In this document: one piece after another, positions 44,501-52,193 of the stretch
How the letters are laid out: each line of letters starts with the position of its first letter
Position numbering within the stretch: position 1 is the first letter of the stretch
From: Dehalococcoidia bacterium
GTDB taxonomy: Bacteria > Chloroflexota > Dehalococcoidia > Lucifugimonadales > Lucifugimonadaceae
Direction: 5' to 3'
Assembly (NCBI GenBank): GCA_022824185.1
Contig: JAJEAU010000009.1
Coordinates: 1 to 56,089, forward strand
Length of the DNA: 56,089 bases
Program-made: the position numbers and the translations under genes
Notes under the pieces: model-generated
Databases searched by the model: none
What the model was told of the DNA's origin: nothing
What the model saw: only the letters and a program-made list of their open reading frames with translations

Positions 44501-46234
44501 ATAAAGATGGCCCAAGGCGCAAAACCCGGCGAAGGCGGCGAAATACCCGGGCACAAGATCAGCGAATACATCGCGTCCATCCGACGCACGACCCCGGGCG
44601 TCGAACTGATCTCACCACCGCCTCACCACGACATCTACTCCATCGAGGACATCGCCCAACTCATCCACGACCTCAAGAACGTCAACCCCGATGCCCGAGT
44701 CCACGTCAAACTAGTCGCACGATCCGGCGTCGGCATCATCGCCGCGGGCATATCTAAAGGCAAAGGCGACGTCGTCCTCATCTCCGGCGATTCCGGAGGA
44801 ACCGGCGCATCACCGCTCTCGTCCATCAAACATGCCGGCATCCCATGGGAACTCGGCGTCAGCGAAACCCAACAAGTACTCGTCGCAAACGGCCTCCGCG
44901 ACCGCATCGTCGTCCAGACCGACGGCCAGATCAAGACCAGCAGAGACGTCGCCATCGCCGCACTCCTAGGTGCCGACGAATGGGGCGTCGCAACCGCAGC
45001 TCTCATCACCATGGGCTGCATCATGCTCCGCAAGTGCCACCTCAACACATGCTCGGTCGGCGTCGCCACTCAAGACCCCGAACTCCGGGAGAAATTCGCC
45101 GGCACACCCGAAGCCGTCGTCAACTATTTCGTGATGCTCGCCGAAGAGCTCCGCAACCGCATGGCCGAGATGGGCTTCCGATCCGTCAACGAAATGATCG
45201 GGCGCGCCGATATGCTCAAACAGCGCGACGACATAGATCATTTCAAAGCCCAAACCCTCGACCTGTCGCGCATCCTCGTCGACTCGCACCCCATCGAAGG
45301 CGACCACGCCTACCAGTGCACCGAACAGGACCACGCTCTCGAGTTCGCACTCGACCACGAACTCATCGAACTTACCAAGCAGACAATCGAAGACGGTGGC
45401 AAGACCAAGACCAACGCCACCCTCGAAATCCGAAACCGAAACCGCACCGTCGGCGGCATGATGAGCGGCAAGATCGCCATGAAACACGGTCGACCTGGCC
45501 TACCCGACGACTCCATCAACATCACCTTCAAGGGCTCAACCGGACAGTCCTTCGGCGCATGGGTCGTCAAGGGCGTCACATTCAAGGTCTACGGCGACGC
45601 CAACGACTACTTCGGCAAAGGCCTATCGGGTGGACGCCTAGTCATAGTGCCCCCGGAAGACGCCAAATTCGTCCCCGAAGAAAACATCATCATCGGAAAC
45701 GTCGCCCTGTACGGCTCCACCGGCGGCGAAGCCTACATCCGAGGCATCGCCGGTGAACGCTTCTGCGTCCGCAACAGCGCCGCACACGCCGTAGTAGAAG
45801 GCATCGGCGATCACGGCTGCGAATACATGACCGGCGGACGCGTCGTTATCCTCGGACCTACCGGACGGAACTTCGCCGCTGGAATGAGCGGCGGCGTCGC
45901 ATACGTCTGGGACCGCGACGACACCTTCATCGACCGCTTCAACGACGGAATGGCCGACCTCCAACCAGTTATCCCAGGCTCCGAAGACGAGTCCGAGGTG
46001 AAAACCCTCATCGAAAACCACCTCAACTGGACCGGCAGCACCGTAGCCAAATCCGTTCTTGAAGACTGGTCCACCAAGATCCACCAATTCAAAAAGATCA
46101 TGCCGCGCGACTACGCCCGCATCCTCCGAGAACGCGCCGAAGCCGAAGCAGCGATCAACAATGGCGCCGCCCATTTCGCCCTCAACGGCGGAACAGTGGC
46201 ACCTGAACCCCAACTCGCCGGGCAACCGGCATAA
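41507..46234 (+). CDS. gltB: Glutamate synthase large subunit
   Basis: Moves the amide group of glutamine to 2-oxoglutarate, forming two glutamates. The 1575-residue protein begins with a 38-residue propeptide; Cys39 in HEHDACGVG would become the N-terminal nucleophile after cleavage. The class II amidotransferase domain (to about 430) is followed by a central domain, an FMN-binding synthase domain with SGDSGGTGASPLSSIKHAG, the 3Fe-4S cysteines in CIMLRKCHLNTC (about 1170-1181), and the C-terminal GXGXG domain. It lies 105 bases after glnA and 9 bases before gltD. Confidence 0.98.
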   Translation: MMAENTNIEMRRRAAERDADFRRLENEGLYSKSHEHDACGVGVVANIDGKRSHQIVQNGLEVLRNLGHRGACGCDPETGDGAGILVQMPHGFMVKAAAECGIQLPDALRYAVAMCFLPQDEELRNFCKEALERSATEHGIEPLGWRDVPVDPDAVGVWARARMPHISQLFLKAPEGIGETLLERRLYVIRKSTEKIVRTRIEAIEERSGADLSDEDAAVINALLNEWYVPSLSARTIVYKGMLMAEQTDSFYKDLTDPDFESHFAMVHSRFSTNTLGSWKLAHPYRMLAHNGEINTVRGNRNWMSARELTLESELFGDSISEIRPICESDEPSDTASLDNAFEAVYMGGRSVSHTAAMMMPAAWYGHESMPQSVKDFYEYHGGIMEPWDGPAMIVFTDGHMLGAVLDRNGLRPFRYSVTDDNVLVMASETGVLDIPADQIQYRSRLRPGRMFLVDFEEKRIIEPEEVADRLASTQPYGEWLENNRLTLEDLGQPQNVPQIDLETVNTRQMVFGYTQEDIRMLVGPMGVTAHQPQGSMGNDAPLAVLSDKPQNLFAYFKQDFAQVSNPPLDAIREHLVTQMAVPVGRRPNLFDETQDHARLLRIDHPLLRNAELAQIKQSTKTGIRTITISTLFPVSQGVEGLRSALERIRREASEAIENGYTIIVLSDRGIDSENTFIPSLLATAAVHHHLIKNQTRNQADILVESGEPREVHHFALLYGYGASAINPYLALESLAEIRESVASDGTMPLQDAAEENFRIASEEGVLKTMSKMGISTLQGYLGAQIFEALGLSQELIDEYFTWTNSRIGGIGLEEIAADVIANHGRAYPQYDIPSNLRLDLGGFYMWRSTGERHMWNPRTISLIQNASTLNSKTIYKQFEEAADEEPEGYIALRQMLDFDESKFGPVPLDEVEPIEKILPRFATGAISLGSISREAHETLAIAMNRIGARSNTGEGGEDDDRYVPFEAPDSKNSAVKQVASGRFGVTAEYMVNAKDLQIKMAQGAKPGEGGEIPGHKISEYIASIRRTTPGVELISPPPHHDIYSIEDIAQLIHDLKNVNPDARVHVKLVARSGVGIIAAGISKGKGDVVLISGDSGGTGASPLSSIKHAGIPWELGVSETQQVLVANGLRDRIVVQTDGQIKTSRDVAIAALLGADEWGVATAALITMGCIMLRKCHLNTCSVGVATQDPELREKFAGTPEAVVNYFVMLAEELRNRMAEMGFRSVNEMIGRADMLKQRDDIDHFKAQTLDLSRILVDSHPIEGDHAYQCTEQDHALEFALDHELIELTKQTIEDGGKTKTNATLEIRNRNRTVGGMMSGKIAMKHGRPGLPDDSINITFKGSTGQSFGAWVVKGVTFKVYGDANDYFGKGLSGGRLVIVPPEDAKFVPEENIIIGNVALYGSTGGEAYIRGIAGERFCVRNSAAHAVVEGIGDHGCEYMTGGRVVILGPTGRNFAAGMSGGVAYVWDRDDTFIDRFNDGMADLQPVIPGSEDESEVKTLIENHLNWTGSTVAKSVLEDWSTKIHQFKKIMPRDYARILRERAEAEAAINNGAAHFALNGGTVAPEPQLAGQPA

Positions 46235-46243
46235 CCCCTCGTC

Positions 46244-47728
46244 ATGGGTAGCACAAGCGGTTTCAAAGAGTTCGAACGCGCGCCGATGAAGCGACGCGAT
46301 CACCGCGAACGCCTAAACGACTGGCGTGAAATCTACCTCAAATGGGACGAAAAAGACGCCCGCCAACAGGCCGCCCGATGTATGGACTGCGGCGTCCCAT
46401 TCTGCAACGACGGATGCCCGTTAGGAAACCTCATACCTGAGTGGAACGACCTCGCATACCTCGGCGACTGGCAAGAAGCCATCAACCGACTCCACGCAAC
46501 CAACAACTTCCCTGAATTCACCGGCCGCATCTGCCCCGCCCCCTGCGAAGCGGCATGCACCCTTTCCATAAACATGGAACCCGTCACGATCGAGATGATC
46601 GAAAAGCAGATCTCCGACCGTGCATGGCAAGAAGGATGGATCGTCCCTGAGCTCCCCGACATCCGCACCGGCAAAAAGGTAGCCGTCGTCGGCTCCGGTC
46701 CCGCGGGCCTAGCCGCCGGACAACAACTCAACCGTGCCGGACACTCCGTAACCGTCTACGAACGCGCCGAATACCTCGGCGGCCTCCTCGCACTCGGCAT
46801 CCCCGAATTCAAACTCGAAAAACACGTCGTCGAACGACGTCTCCAGCAGATGCGAGACGAAGGCGTCACATTCAAGACCAACACCGATGTCGGAGTAGAC
46901 ATCTCCGCACAAGACCTAGTCGCTCAAAACGACGCCGTAGTCCTTTCCGGAGGATCAACTGTCCCACGCGACTTCCCCATCCAAGGCCGCGACCTCGACG
47001 GCATCCACTTCGCGATGGACTACCTGACTCAACAGAACCGACGCCTACGAGGCCAAGAGTTCTCACCCGAAGAAACCCTCACCGCCGAAGGCAAACACGT
47101 CGTCATCATCGGCGGCGGAGACACCGGCGCCGACTGCCTGGGTACCGCGCACCGCCAGTTCGCCAAGAACATCATCCAACTCGAACTCCTCCCACGACCG
47201 CCTGAACGCCGATCGCGAACCAACCCGTGGCCCGATTGGTCCCACGTCTTCCGCACATCTTCAGCACACGAGGAAGGCGGAAAGCGCGACTACAACATCT
47301 TGACGAAACGCTTCGGTGGCTCAGATGGCAAAGTCACCCATCTCGAATGTGTCCGCGTCGACTGGGTGTTCGAAGACGGACAACGCCCCCGTATGGTCGA
47401 AATCCCCGGATCAGAATTCACCATCCCCGCCGACATCGTCTTCCTCGCAATGGGCTTCATCCACCCGCAACACGAAGGCCTGCTCGACAACCTGGAAGTC
47501 GAATACGACCCCTTCGGCAACGTAAAAACCGACCCGACCTTGCAGAGCAACATCGACAAAGTCTTCGCCTGTGGAGACATGCAACGCGGACAGTCCCTAG
47601 TAGTCCACGCCATCGCCAGCGGAAGACAATGCGCAAGAGAAGTCGACCTCTTCCTCTCCGGCCAATCCTCCCTCCCAACCGTCCGAGGCTACGCAAGACC
47701 AGCAATCCCAACCCTCGCAAACCTGTAA
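46244..47728 (+). CDS. gltD: Glutamate synthase small subunit
   Basis: Supplies electrons from NAD(P)H to GltB through FAD and 4Fe-4S clusters. The 494-residue protein has the N-terminal cluster motifs CMDCGVPFCNDGCPLGN and CPAPCEAACTLS, the FAD motif VGSGPAGLAAG (about 147) and the NADPH motif IIGGGDTGADC (about 287). The C-terminal FACGDMQRGQSLVVHAIASG completes the FAD site. Cotranscription with gltB is clear from the 9-base gap. Confidence 0.98.
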   Translation: MGSTSGFKEFERAPMKRRDHRERLNDWREIYLKWDEKDARQQAARCMDCGVPFCNDGCPLGNLIPEWNDLAYLGDWQEAINRLHATNNFPEFTGRICPAPCEAACTLSINMEPVTIEMIEKQISDRAWQEGWIVPELPDIRTGKKVAVVGSGPAGLAAGQQLNRAGHSVTVYERAEYLGGLLALGIPEFKLEKHVVERRLQQMRDEGVTFKTNTDVGVDISAQDLVAQNDAVVLSGGSTVPRDFPIQGRDLDGIHFAMDYLTQQNRRLRGQEFSPEETLTAEGKHVVIIGGGDTGADCLGTAHRQFAKNIIQLELLPRPPERRSRTNPWPDWSHVFRTSSAHEEGGKRDYNILTKRFGGSDGKVTHLECVRVDWVFEDGQRPRMVEIPGSEFTIPADIVFLAMGFIHPQHEGLLDNLEVEYDPFGNVKTDPTLQSNIDKVFACGDMQRGQSLVVHAIASGRQCAREVDLFLSGQSSLPTVRGYARPAIPTLANL

Positions 47729-47806
47729 AACTTCAGGAACTTCCCAGTCGCGAGGTAGCGTTCGAACGATAATGGGGGCACCAACCCTAGGGGTGACACC
47801 GCGGAT

Positions 47807-49555
47807 ATGCCAAACATCAGAGTCGCCTCCGCACAGATAAACACCACCGTCGGCGACATCTCCGGCAACTGCAATCTCATCGCCGACGCCATCGACGAAG
47901 CGCGCTCCATCGGAACCGACATCGTTGCCTTCCCCGAACTCTCAATCACCGGCTACCCGCCGGAAGACCTCCTCCTATCCCAACACTTCGTCCGAACCAA
48001 TCGCCGCGCCCTCGACGACATCGCCAAACACTGCCAGAACATCGCTGCAATGATCGGCATCGTCGACTACGACGAAGACGACTCCGGCAACATCAAAAAC
48101 ATCTACAACGCCGCCGCAATCATCGTCGACACCCAAATCGTAGCCATCTACCACAAGAACCAGCTACCAAACTACGGCGTCTTCGACGAACTCCGTTACT
48201 TCACCCCAGGCACAACAGCCCAAATCATCGAAATCAACGGCATCCCCACCGGCGTCAACATCTGCGAAGACATCTGGATCACCCCAGGACCCGGCGACAC
48301 CCAATGCATCGCCGGTGCAAAACTCATCCTCACCCTCAACTCCTCTCCCTACGAAATCGGCAAACTCCAAACCCGCATCGACCTAGTAACCAGCCTTGCC
48401 AAACGCCACGGTGCTCACGTCGTATACGCAAACCAAGTAGGCGGACAAGACGAACTAGTCTTCGACGGCTCCAGCATCTTCGCCGGACCCAAAGGCGATG
48501 TCCTAGCCGTCGCACCCAGATTCCAAGAAGCCGTTACCGCCATCGACATCGAAATCGCCGACACGTCCCTCCCCTTCGCGAAGCGCAAGGGGACGCGGGA
48601 GCAAAGCGACCGCAGGGGATGCTCGACTACCAAACTCTCAGCCCCCCACTTCTCCCCCGCCACAAAACCCAATCTCCCCACTCCCAACACCACACCCACC
48701 GACGACGTCTCGCAAGTCTACGCCGCCCTAACTCTAGGCACTCGTGACTACATCCACAAAACCGGCTTCCAAAAGGTCGCAATCGCCCTCTCCGGCGGCA
48801 TCGACTCCTCAATCGTCGCCTGCATCGCCGCCGACGCCATCGGACACGAAAACATCGTCGGCGTCGCTATGCCATCCAGATACTCCTCCGAAGGCTCCAT
48901 CGTCGACGCACAAGACCTCGCCGACCGCCTAAACATCCCCCTCTGGCGCGTCCCAATCGAACCCGCCCACGCCGCCTTCGAGCAGATGCTTGCCGATCGC
49001 TTCCACGAAACCGAACCAAACACCGCCGAAGAAAACGTCCAATCCCGAATCCGCGGCAACGTCATGATGACTATCGCCAACAAATTCAACTGGCTAGTCC
49101 TCACAACTGGAAACAAATCCGAAATGGCCACCGGATACGCAACCCTCTACGGCGACATGGCAGGCGGCTTCGCTGTCATAAAAGACATCCCGAAACAACT
49201 CGTCTACCAACTGTCCGAATACCGCAACAGCATCGACGACAACCCGCCAATCTCACAATCCGTCATCGACAAACCACCGAGCGCCGAACTCCGACCCGAC
49301 CAGCTCGACGTCGACTCTCTTCCCGACTACGACAAACTAGACCCCCTTCTGAAGGCATACGTCGAACAACGCAAATCGCCCGAAGAAATCCTACCCCAAC
49401 TCGACAACATCGACCAACAAACCGCCGCTCGAATCATCCGAACGGTCGACATCAACGAATACAAACGCCGACAATCACCCCCAGGCGTCAAAATCACCGG
49501 CCTAGCCTTCGGCAGAGACCGCCGAATGCCAATAGCATCCAGCTGGCGCCACTAA
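47807..49555 (+). CDS. nadE: Glutamine-dependent NAD+ synthetase with linker insertion
   Basis: Amidates deamido-NAD to NAD, using ammonia from glutamine. The 582-residue protein has an N-terminal nitrilase-type glutaminase domain with Glu in FPELSITGYPPEDLL, Lys in YHKNQLPNYGVFDE and Cys in VNICEDIW (about 151). The C-terminal synthetase domain has LSGGIDSSIVACIAADAIG (about 328) and TGNKSEMATGYATLYGDMAG. Residues of about 253-275, in the linker between the domains, are encoded by a palindromic element similar to one at 55362 and do not look like normal NadE sequence. The gene ends directly before the tandem repeats; it probably shares regulation with the glutamine genes upstream. Confidence 0.95.
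   Translation: MPNIRVASAQINTTVGDISGNCNLIADAIDEARSIGTDIVAFPELSITGYPPEDLLLSQHFVRTNRRALDDIAKHCQNIAAMIGIVDYDEDDSGNIKNIYNAAAIIVDTQIVAIYHKNQLPNYGVFDELRYFTPGTTAQIIEINGIPTGVNICEDIWITPGPGDTQCIAGAKLILTLNSSPYEIGKLQTRIDLVTSLAKRHGAHVVYANQVGGQDELVFDGSSIFAGPKGDVLAVAPRFQEAVTAIDIEIADTSLPFAKRKGTREQSDRRGCSTTKLSAPHFSPATKPNLPTPNTTPTDDVSQVYAALTLGTRDYIHKTGFQKVAIALSGGIDSSIVACIAADAIGHENIVGVAMPSRYSSEGSIVDAQDLADRLNIPLWRVPIEPAHAAFEQMLADRFHETEPNTAEENVQSRIRGNVMMTIANKFNWLVLTTGNKSEMATGYATLYGDMAGGFAVIKDIPKQLVYQLSEYRNSIDDNPPISQSVIDKPPSAELRPDQLDVDSLPDYDKLDPLLKAYVEQRKSPEEILPQLDNIDQQTAARIIRTVDINEYKRRQSPPGVKITGLAFGRDRRMPIASSWRH
48571..48622. repeat. Palindromic element inserted in frame in nadE
   Basis: CCCCTTCGC, GCGCAAGGGG and CGCG follow one another from 48571 to 48597, and GGGGATGC closes the element at 48615-48622. 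The same order of blocks occurs at 55362-55426 outside any gene. CCCCTT and AAGGGG can pair around an inner CGC/GCG. The element is read through in the nadE frame as LPFAKRKGTREQSDRRGC, with no stop codon. Confidence 0.55.
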
Positions 49556-49560
49556 CCCAC

Positions 49561-49790
49561 CACCACGTCGTAAGCCACCCGCACTCCAAGCAAACGAAAC
49601 TGCAATGTGTTGTATCCTCTTAACCGAGGTCGCGCCCGCGCTATCTCAAATGGCCGGAGGGTGCGCCACACTGGTTCGCCAATGTGCCTAGTGGATTGGT
49701 TCATGTGACGCAAATTACGCTTGCTAGGCAACCTCCGGCCAATCCCTATCCTACTCCGCATTTTCCCTCCAGCTTCGCGGCGCATCACGC
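49561..49790. repeat. Tandem ~225-bp element, unit 1
   Basis: First of two head-to-tail copies, starting 5 bases after the nadE stop codon. Its first ~95 and last ~75 bases match unit 2 closely; the middle (about 49657-49715) does not align. GGCCGGAGG and CCTCCGGCC can pair around the middle, which itself holds a CACAxTGG-TTCG-CCAxTGTG hairpin. On the minus strand an open frame of 78 residues runs through the unit and contains RLRGYNTLQFRLLGV near its end. It may be a structured RNA, a decayed coding repeat, or both. Confidence 0.8.
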
Positions 49791-50013
49791 CACCACGTCG
49801 TAAGCCACCTGCACTCCAAGCAAACGAAACTGTAAGGTGTTGTATCCTCTTAACCGAGATCGCGCCCGCGCTATCTCAATCGGCCGGGGGGAGGCGAAAC
49901 ACATCCGTGGTCTTTTGGCCTAACCTGTGTAACGCCAATTACGCTTGTCAGGCAACCTCCGGCCAATCCCCATCCTACTCCGCATTCCCTCGCCAGTATC
50001 GCGGCGCATCACG
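49791..50013. repeat. Tandem ~225-bp element, unit 2
   Basis: Second copy, offset 230 bases from the first. The outer stem is kept with G-U pairing (GGCCGGGGG with CCTCCGGCC), and the unmatched middle contains a different stem, ACACA with TGTGT around GGTC-TTTT-GGCC. On the minus strand the same protein wording recurs (RLRGYNTLQFRLLGV), but a stop codon interrupts the frame after MRRDTGEGMRSRMGIG and the next few codons. Confidence 0.8.
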
Positions 50014-50050
50014 TCAATAGGTCGATGCATCAATCCCGCAACTGGCAGGA

Positions 50051-50107
50051 ATCCCCTCTCCCCCAAACACCCATCAACAGCGGGAGAGGGTCAGGGTCAG
50101 GGTGACC
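50051..50107. repeat. GC-rich palindromic repeat (REP-like)
   Basis: CCCTCTCCC (50054-50062) pairs with GGGAGAGGG (50082-50090), followed by TCAGGGTCAGGGTGACC. It belongs to the same family as the copies at 1321 and 51804, with a longer loop. Confidence 0.65.
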
Positions 50108-50314
50108 GGGGTGGACAAAGGGGAGGCGTACGGCAAAACACCACAACGCATACTTCCAACCACCATATGAAATACTGTCTCCAACACCCCCATAAATCCA
50201 CACTCAACGCAAACATCGTAACTTCACCATACGAGGCGAAGGCCATCGACCTGCACCGAAAACCCAGCGCGACAAAGGACCCCCTCCATACCCAAATCCC
50301 GAATTCCCTAAACC
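50108..50314. other. Intergenic stretch before the HtrA-like gene
   Basis: About 200 bases of C- and A-rich sequence without a supported gene. No clear promoter hexamer pair could be assigned for the downstream protease gene, and its start lacks a strong Shine-Dalgarno sequence. Confidence 0.4.
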
Positions 50315-51745
50315 ATGAACTCCTCTAACCTCAAATACTTTGCCCTCTTATCCGCCCTAGCCCTGACTCTCCTCGCTGCCGCATGTACCGCCGACAACGA
50401 CAAAGCCGCCGTATCCAACGAGTCGGCCCAACCGACTTCCGAATCCGCGTTCCTCGATGCTGCCCAAGCCGCCTCCGACGAAGCCGCAGGCATGACAACC
50501 ACCGACCCTGAGCATCCGGTCAACGAAGACCAAGACCGCATCGCAATCGTCCCAAACGAAGTCGACGACACGATCACCCTAACCTTCACCCAACCCGACG
50601 ACGTCGGATCCCTGCCGACATCGTTCACCGGCACAGTGAAACTCAACGACGACGATTCGGTCGAACTCGTCATCGAAGGCGACGCACCCTTCGAAGATGA
50701 GCTTTCTATCCCCCAAATCGAAGAAATCGCAGCCCTCGAACGCGAAGCATGGGAACTCCGTCTCTCAGACATCTGGGAAGAATCCATCGAAGGCGTCGTC
50801 CTAATCGAACTCGAAAACATCGGATTCTTCGGCTCTGGCACTGGCGCCGGATGGTTCTGGGACGACAAAGGGCACATCGTAACCAACTACCACGTCGTCA
50901 GACCATCCACCAACTTCGTCACCCCGCCTACCATCGTCGTCGAGACCTTCGAAGGCGACATCTTCGAGGCAGAATTCATCGGCGGCGACCCGATCGCTGA
51001 CATCGCAGTCATCAAGATCGAAGCAGAACCAAGAGCCATCAACCCACTGTCGATCGGCGACAGCGCCGAACTCAAACCCGGAATGACCGCCATCGCCCTC
51101 GGACACCCGTTCGGCGCTGACCAGGCATTCTCGATGACACACGGGATCATCAGCGGACTCTCCAGATCCATCCAGTCTCAGGCCGGATCCATACCAATCC
51201 CAGCCGTCATACAAACCGACGCCGACATGAACCCCGGAAACTCCGGCGGACCCCTCCTGAACAGCGCAGGACAAGTCATCGGCGTCAACACTCAGATCCG
51301 AAGTCTCTCCAACACCAACAGCGGAGTCGGATTCGCAACGCCCATAAACCTAGTGCGGCGCGTCGTCAATAACCTCATCGATCACGGCTCCCACGAGTAC
51401 CCCCTCATCGGCATCTCATCATGGGTCATCACCTCCTCATGGATCGAACGCCTAGACCTCGACGAAGACCAAAAAGGCCTCCTAGTAACCGCCGTCTCAC
51501 CCGACGGCCCCGCCGACAAAGCAGGCATCAGACCCGACACCGGAACCCGCTCATCCGGCCCCACCGGCGACGGAGACATCATCGTAAGCATCGACAACGT
51601 ACGCATCGAAGACCTATACGACCTCCGAAGCTACATCATGCTAAACACCTCCCCCGGCGACACCATCATCATCGAAATCCTCCGCAACAACAAAACAATC
51701 CCCATATCCCTAACCCTAGGAGCCTGGGGAGACCAATTCAACTAA
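50315..51745 (+). CDS. HtrA/DegP-like serine protease lipoprotein
   Basis: A 476-residue extracytoplasmic protease with one PDZ domain. The signal peptide ends at the lipobox LAAAC (Cys24), so the protein should be membrane-anchored by lipid. An acidic, Ser/Thr-rich region of about 120 residues precedes the trypsin-like domain. The catalytic triad is visible: His in TNYHVV (about 192), Asp in DIAVIKI (about 229) and Ser in PGNSGGPL (about 309). The PDZ domain (about 360-470) has PDGPADKAGI, GDGDIIVSIDNVRI and SYIMLNTSPGD. It stands alone between repeat clusters. Role is probably envelope protein quality control; a specific substrate cannot be named. Confidence 0.92.
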   Translation: MNSSNLKYFALLSALALTLLAAACTADNDKAAVSNESAQPTSESAFLDAAQAASDEAAGMTTTDPEHPVNEDQDRIAIVPNEVDDTITLTFTQPDDVGSLPTSFTGTVKLNDDDSVELVIEGDAPFEDELSIPQIEEIAALEREAWELRLSDIWEESIEGVVLIELENIGFFGSGTGAGWFWDDKGHIVTNYHVVRPSTNFVTPPTIVVETFEGDIFEAEFIGGDPIADIAVIKIEAEPRAINPLSIGDSAELKPGMTAIALGHPFGADQAFSMTHGIISGLSRSIQSQAGSIPIPAVIQTDADMNPGNSGGPLLNSAGQVIGVNTQIRSLSNTNSGVGFATPINLVRRVVNNLIDHGSHEYPLIGISSWVITSSWIERLDLDEDQKGLLVTAVSPDGPADKAGIRPDTGTRSSGPTGDGDIIVSIDNVRIEDLYDLRSYIMLNTSPGDTIIIEILRNNKTIPISLTLGAWGDQFN

Positions 51746-51803
51746 ACCCACCTGGCTAAACAGACATCGCCGGGACACGCGGGCAGGGCCGAAGGCCCAA
51801 CAT

Positions 51804-51841
51804 CCCCTCTCCCGCTCAGCGGGAGAGGGCCAGGGTGAGGG
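51804..51841. repeat. GC-rich palindromic repeat (REP-like)
   Basis: The clearest copy of the family: CCCTCTCCCGC (51805-51815) and GCGGGAGAGGG (51819-51829) form a perfect 11-bp stem with loop TCA, followed by CCAGGGTGAGGG. It lies 60 bases after the HtrA-like gene. Confidence 0.75.
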
Positions 51842-51864
51842 ACGGGGACGGGCGGGGCCAACAG

Positions 51865-51910
51865 CCCCTTTCACGGAGCCCAAAGCACCAGTCAACGGGA
51901 GAGAAAGGGG
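51865..51910. repeat. Imperfect inverted repeat
   Basis: CCCCTTTC (51865-51872) and GAAAGGGG (51903-51910) are perfect 8-base complements around a 30-base unpaired centre. It sits between two palindromic repeats of the cluster and is probably part of the same array. Confidence 0.45.
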
Positions 51911-51917
51911 CGCACGC

Positions 51918-51960
51918 CTATCCCTCCCCCTCTCCGAGGGGGAATTAAAGGGGGTGCAAG
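51918..51960. repeat. GC-rich palindromic repeat, second type
   Basis: CCCCCTC (51926-51932) and GAGGGGG (51936-51942) form a 7-bp stem with loop TCC, followed by AATTAAAGGGGGTGCAAGCGG. The tail wording differs from the CAGGGTGAGGG family, so it is listed separately. It overlaps the first codons of the small reading frame that follows. Confidence 0.55.
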
Positions 51961-52190
51961 CGGGGTATGCCCGCCGAGGCGAGAAAAGCAGAGCCACTAC
52001 AGCCTCAGACGTAAACCTCAACCTCGACGCCGAAATCCAACCCAAATTCAACCGCGGATACCCACGAGACAACATCCTCTTCGAAGACTCCCAGACCGCC
52101 GTCCTATTCCAAAACCGCGAAGAGGCGATGCGCGTCGACATGACCAACGCCGCGCCCCTCCAACACCACATCCCCATTTACATTTGTTAG
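51954..52190 (+). CDS. Small orphan reading frame, possible gene remnant
   Basis: A frame of 78 codons from GTG at 51954, ending 3 bases before the restriction-modification gene. From about 52005 its codons are strongly C-ending (AAC, CTC, GAC, TTC, GTC), like the neighbouring plus-strand genes and unlike the downstream gene. The protein includes NLNLDAEIQPKFNRGY and FEDSQTAVLFQNREEAMRVD; I recognise no family. The start lies inside a palindromic repeat, so either the 5' end of an older gene was replaced by the repeat or this is a small coupled gene. Confidence 0.35.
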   Translation: MQAGYARRGEKSRATTASDVNLNLDAEIQPKFNRGYPRDNILFEDSQTAVLFQNREEAMRVDMTNAAPLQHHIPIYIC

Positions 52191-52193
52191 ATT

